DNA of 60,940 nucleotides, from assembly GCA_014879445.1 (NCBI GenBank), contig JACSSC010000026.1:66033-126972 (forward strand), written 5' to 3'. This document shows positions 60,180 through 60,940 of this stretch, in pieces. A model generated the notes under the pieces. It did not search any database and was not told where the DNA came from. It saw only the letters and a program-made list of their open reading frames with translations. This DNA is from Candidatus Competibacteraceae bacterium. Its GTDB lineage: Bacteria > Bacteroidota > Bacteroidia > CAIKAF01. Position 1 is the first letter of the stretch, and the number at the start of each line of letters is the position of its first letter. Made by a program: the position numbers and the translations under genes.

Positions 60180-60940
60180 AAAAATTACTTATATTGATAT
60201 TATTATTCCATGCAAAATCTCTTTTTGCTTTAGATATTCCCGCTCATAATGGCCAATGGCTGAACGACCAAGCAGGAGTTCTTTCTCAACAAACCGTTAC
60301 CCTGCTCAACGATCTGCTTCGTCTTCATGAAGAAAATGAAGGCAATCAAGTAGTGGTATTAATCATCAATACACTTGAAGGCGAAACCATTGAATCCTTC
60401 GCCAATCAGGTGTTTAATGCTTGGCGTATTGGTCAAAACAAAACCGATAATGGCGTTTTGCTGCTCGTTTCTATGCAAGATAGAGCTATTCGCATTGAGG
60501 TCGGTTACGGCCTAGAAGGCGAACTTACCGATTTGGAAGCAAGCGAAATCATTGATTACGTTATCGTGCCTTACTTTAAAAATGGCGACTATGACCATGG
60601 TATCATTCAAGGTGTTAATGCCATCCTGGCTGCCATAAAAGGTGCATATGAAGCGCCATCTAAACACAAAGCCGACAATGAAGGTAGAAATATTTTGTGG
60701 GGCATTGTCTTGTTTTTTGCTTTTATGTCGTTTACTATGGGTGGTGGTAAAGGGTTTTGGGGATGGGGTTGTGGTTTCGCTTTTCTTTTGCCTATCCTTA
60801 TTATCGTATTTTTTACTCTCCCTTCGCCTTGGAACCTGATTGCTTTTGTGGCACTGATTTTGGCCTTCTTGCTTCGGCGCCTTCTCGGCCGTAAAACCAA
60901 TATCGGCGGGGGAGGGTTTAAAGGATGGGGCGGCGGAAGC
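60176..60940 (+). CDS. YgcG-family TPM-domain protein, 3' end outside window
   Basis: About 255 residues to the window edge. Signal peptide (MKKLLILILLFHAKSLFALDI), TPM domain (WLNDQAGVLSQQTVTLLNDLL, NQVVVLIINTLEGETIESFANQVFNAW, NGVLLLVSMQDRAIRIEVGYGLEG), two or three C-terminal helices, and a Gly-rich tail (NIGGGGFKGWGGGS) typical of the family. The Gly-rich end runs off the window so the stop is not seen. The two TPM genes are translated in tandem. Confidence 0.85.
   Translation, partial: MKKLLILILLFHAKSLFALDIPAHNGQWLNDQAGVLSQQTVTLLNDLLRLHEENEGNQVVVLIINTLEGETIESFANQVFNAWRIGQNKTDNGVLLLVSMQDRAIRIEVGYGLEGELTDLEASEIIDYVIVPYFKNGDYDHGIIQGVNAILAAIKGAYEAPSKHKADNEGRNILWGIVLFFAFMSFTMGGGKGFWGWGCGFAFLLPILIIVFFTLPSPWNLIAFVALILAFLLRRLLGRKTNIGGGGFKGWGGGS

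Noticed and set aside
1-60940. CRISPR array, insertion sequence or prophage
   Set aside because: No regularly spaced direct repeats, transposase, integrase or phage structural genes were seen in the window.

Overview
The window reads as a chromosomal piece of a member of the Bacteroidota (Bacteroidetes). Evidence: several secreted proteins ending in type IX secretion sorting domains (1607-2596, 17436-19643, 50743-51855), the small DUF3098 protein next to uppP and truB, promoter -7 boxes of the Bacteroidota form TAnnTTTG close to start codons, and general gene content. The genus cannot be named from the sequence alone.

Layout. 1-2.6 kb: minus-strand surface proteins, one split by an in-frame stop. 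2.7-3.2 kb: a GC-rich intergenic patch and a tRNA-His. 3.3-24.6 kb: ordinary housekeeping and accessory genes: mpl, asnS, an ATP-grasp protein, a LysE-type exporter, a DnaQ-like exonuclease, a GT-C membrane enzyme, ornithine aminotransferase, a BaiN/HI0933 flavoprotein, a three-gene envelope cluster, psd, meaB, a thioredoxin-like protein, an FG-GAP surface protein, a voltage-gated cation channel, truB-uppP-DUF3098, plsC and gatC.

24.6-57.8 kb is the remarkable part: 26 genes on the minus strand, tightly packed, read from a promoter region near 57.86 kb to a hairpin terminator at 24.63 kb. In transcription order: bcrC, bcrB, bcrA, a saccharopine-dehydrogenase-like gene, bcrD (an ATP-dependent class I benzoyl-CoA reductase of the Thauera type), a T9SS protein, an acyl-CoA ligase, a second BcrB/HgdB-like dehydratase subunit, a fusion of ketopantoate-reductase-like dehydrogenase with a BcrA/HgdC-type ATPase, korA and korB (2-oxoacid:ferredoxin oxidoreductase), a large protein with a ferredoxin domain, rnfB, a 1232-residue PFOR-like protein with two ferredoxin-type cluster motifs, rnfC, D, G, E, A, a 53-residue Cys-tailed membrane protein, then had, oah and dch of the benzoyl-CoA pathway, and finally a glycyl-radical enzyme with its activase plus a small lipoprotein. 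The locus therefore encodes ring reduction, hydration, dehydrogenation and ring cleavage, together with the means to supply low-potential electrons (KorAB from 2-oxoacids; Rnf either from NADH driven by the ion gradient, or in the opposite direction). No stand-alone ferredoxin gene is present; ferredoxin-like domains sit in the large Rnf-associated proteins instead.

57.8-58.0 kb is a divergent control region with three inverted repeats resembling Crp/Fnr-family sites. On the plus strand follow a MocA-like nucleotidyltransferase and an XdhC-like protein, which normally serve molybdenum hydroxylases (4-hydroxybenzoyl-CoA reductase would be a logical client but is not in the window), and two TPM-domain membrane proteins, the last cut off by the window end.

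The most unusual elements are the benzoyl-CoA operon in this phylum, the two paralogous PFOR-derived proteins interleaved with rnf genes, the dehydrogenase-activase fusion with its ligase and dehydratase partners, and the unassigned glycyl-radical enzyme. All functions are inferred from motifs, length and gene order; no database search was possible.
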